Shown one piece after another: positions 6,004 to 6,415 of a stretch of 6,415 nt of DNA. The notes beneath the pieces were generated by a model that was given only the letters and a program-made list of their open reading frames with translations, made no database searches and was not told the origin of the DNA. The stretch is from Candidatus Zixiibacteriota bacterium (GTDB lineage: Bacteria > Zixibacteria > MSB-5A5 > SM1-73), in assembly GCA_023127875.1 (NCBI GenBank), contig JAGMFA010000117.1, positions 1-6,415 on the forward strand. Reading direction: 5' to 3'. The first letter of the stretch is position 1. Each line of letters begins with the position of its first letter. Made by a program: the position numbers and the translations under genes.

Positions 6004-6114
6004 CGTAGGGACAGCCTCATTTGAGTCAACTGACCTTGTGGCTGTCCGATTTCGGCTTCGGACAGGGACACCTCGGTGCTGAGCGCTCGGTGCGAAGCAA
6101 GCCCTGTCCCTACG
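6004..6114. repeat. Modular palindromic repeat with 11-bp perfect terminal inverted repeat (copy 3)
   Basis: CGTAGGGACAG (6004-6014) is the perfect reverse complement of CTGTCCCTACG (6104-6114). Inside, GGACAGCC (6009-6016) pairs with GGCTGTCC (6040-6047) and encloses the TTGAGTCAA palindrome (6017-6033) shared with 72-88. CTGTCCGA (6042-6049) pairs with TCGGACAG (6058-6065). GGACAGGG (6060-6067) pairs with CCCTGTCC (6102-6109) and encloses two direct CTCGGTGC copies (6072-6079, 6086-6093) and the palindrome GAGCGCTC (6081-6088). Several of these stems exclude one another. The GTAGG/CCTAC ends match the element at 3473-3564. No transposase is present, so any movement would need help from elsewhere. 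Confidence 0.7.
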
Positions 6115-6132
6115 CCCAAATCTCCCTATCCC

Positions 6133-6160
6133 GGGGCGGGATGAATTCCCGCTCCTATGG
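6133..6160. repeat. 28-bp GC-rich palindromic repeat, unit 2
   Basis: Second copy of the 5769-5796 repeat, 26 of 28 identical. The stem GGGGCGGGA (6133-6141) pairs with 6147-6155 including one G-T wobble. The two direct copies bracket about 340 bp made almost wholly of other hairpins. Confidence 0.75.
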
Positions 6161-6182
6161 GTATGCTGATCTGTCACTCATA

Positions 6183-6233
6183 GGGCAGGGTTCACCCTGA
6201 AGGGATTCACCCTGAAGGGCATTTAGCCCTGCC
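6183..6233. repeat. Hairpin element with internal 15-base tandem duplication
   Basis: Outer stem GGCAGGG (6184-6190) pairs with CCCTGCC (6227-6233). The interior holds two tandem 15-base units, TTCACCCTGAAGGG plus A (6191-6205) or C (6206-6220), 14 of 15 identical. Each contains the mini-dyad TTCA-CCC-TGAA. One unit was probably duplicated by slippage. Confidence 0.6.
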
Positions 6234-6357
6234 AACAGACTTCCTGAGCTATTCGCAGAGCCTGACACTCCAGCAAACCCTCCCCATTTGGCTTTTCAGA
6301 GTTCTATTTATGTAAAAACCACGAGATTCTTTTCGGCGGGCCAGTCCTAACATTTGC
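6234..6357. other. Non-coding stretch with no recognised feature
   Basis: Stop codons close the plus-strand frames, and I find no strong hairpin here. On the minus strand one frame is open from about 6401 down to a TAG near 6250, but its translation is rich in Arg, matches nothing I recognise and has no good ribosome-binding site. Confidence 0.4.
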
Positions 6358-6415
6358 TCACGAGGCCGCAAGGTGAGCCTTTTCTGCAACTTTTTCCAGT
6401 TTCATCTGCTTTTCT
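6358..6415 (-). CDS. Possible C-terminal end of a gene entering from the right (partial)
   Basis: Reading leftward from 6414, one frame gives EKQMKLEKVAEKAHLAAS and then TGA (6360-6358). The composition, rich in Glu, Lys, Ala and Leu in an amphipathic-helix pattern, looks like a real protein tail, but 18 codons are too few to be sure. The other two minus-strand frames are also partly open here. The stop codon overlaps an inverted repeat, GCTCAC (6356-6361) with GTGAGC (6373-6378). The family is not recognisable. Confidence 0.25.
   Translation of the reverse strand, partial: EKQMKLEKVAEKAHLAAS

Noticed and set aside
6004..6114. Insertion sequence with terminal inverted repeats
   Set aside because: It is 111 bp with no transposase frame; at most it is a MITE-like or REP-like element. 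No clear target-site duplication is visible.
5868..6119. 83-codon open frame on the minus strand
   Set aside because: It is made of palindromic repeat sequence, has low-complexity translation and no ribosome-binding site.
5769..6160. CRISPR array
   Set aside because: The two 28-bp copies are 364 bp apart, with other hairpins between them rather than regular unique spacers, and no cas gene is in view.

Overview
The window reads as a piece of an uncultured bacterial chromosome, most likely Gram-negative and from one of the candidate phyla near the FCB group (Zixibacteria, KSB1 or WOR-3-like lineages). That placement is an inference. It rests on a lipid-anchored protein made of Big_1-type Ig repeats, a right-handed beta-helix protein with the DP...HL...SPAID.GD...DMGIYGG closing motif common in those groups, weak Shine-Dalgarno use, and intergenic spaces packed with GC-rich palindromes. 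No rRNA, tRNA or marker gene is present to confirm it.

Layout. Positions 1-279 hold a structured repeat and the 5' region of the first gene. Positions 280-2376 (+) encode a 698-residue lipoprotein of about six Ig-like domains, closed by a strong intrinsic terminator at 2400-2440. Positions 2555-3343 (+) encode a 262-residue metallo-beta-lactamase-fold hydrolase with a complete metal-ligand set. Positions 3574-5739 (-) encode a 721-residue exported protein. It joins a beta-helix domain to a CapA (poly-gamma-glutamate synthesis type) metallophosphatase-like domain and converges on the hydrolase gene. Positions 5740-6357 contain no convincing gene but carry a dense series of hairpin repeats. The last ~58 bases may hold the 3' end of another minus-strand gene.

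The three genes do not look like one operon. The first is ended by its own terminator, the second has its own short upstream region, and the third runs the opposite way. Two of the three products are exported (one lipid-anchored, one with a signal peptide), which fits envelope or surface roles. The hydrolase is predicted to be cytoplasmic and shows no evident functional link to the others.

The most unusual content is between the genes. Three intergenic regions share short sequence modules in different combinations inside foldable elements: 21-120, 3473-3564 and 6004-6114. The two best-formed ones have GTAGG/CCTAC-type ends. The convergent space 3344-3573 also carries two adjacent hairpins that have the same 13-base tip in opposite orientation. 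These look like a mosaic family of palindromic repeats, or of structured RNAs. The beta-helix/CapA fusion is the most notable protein.
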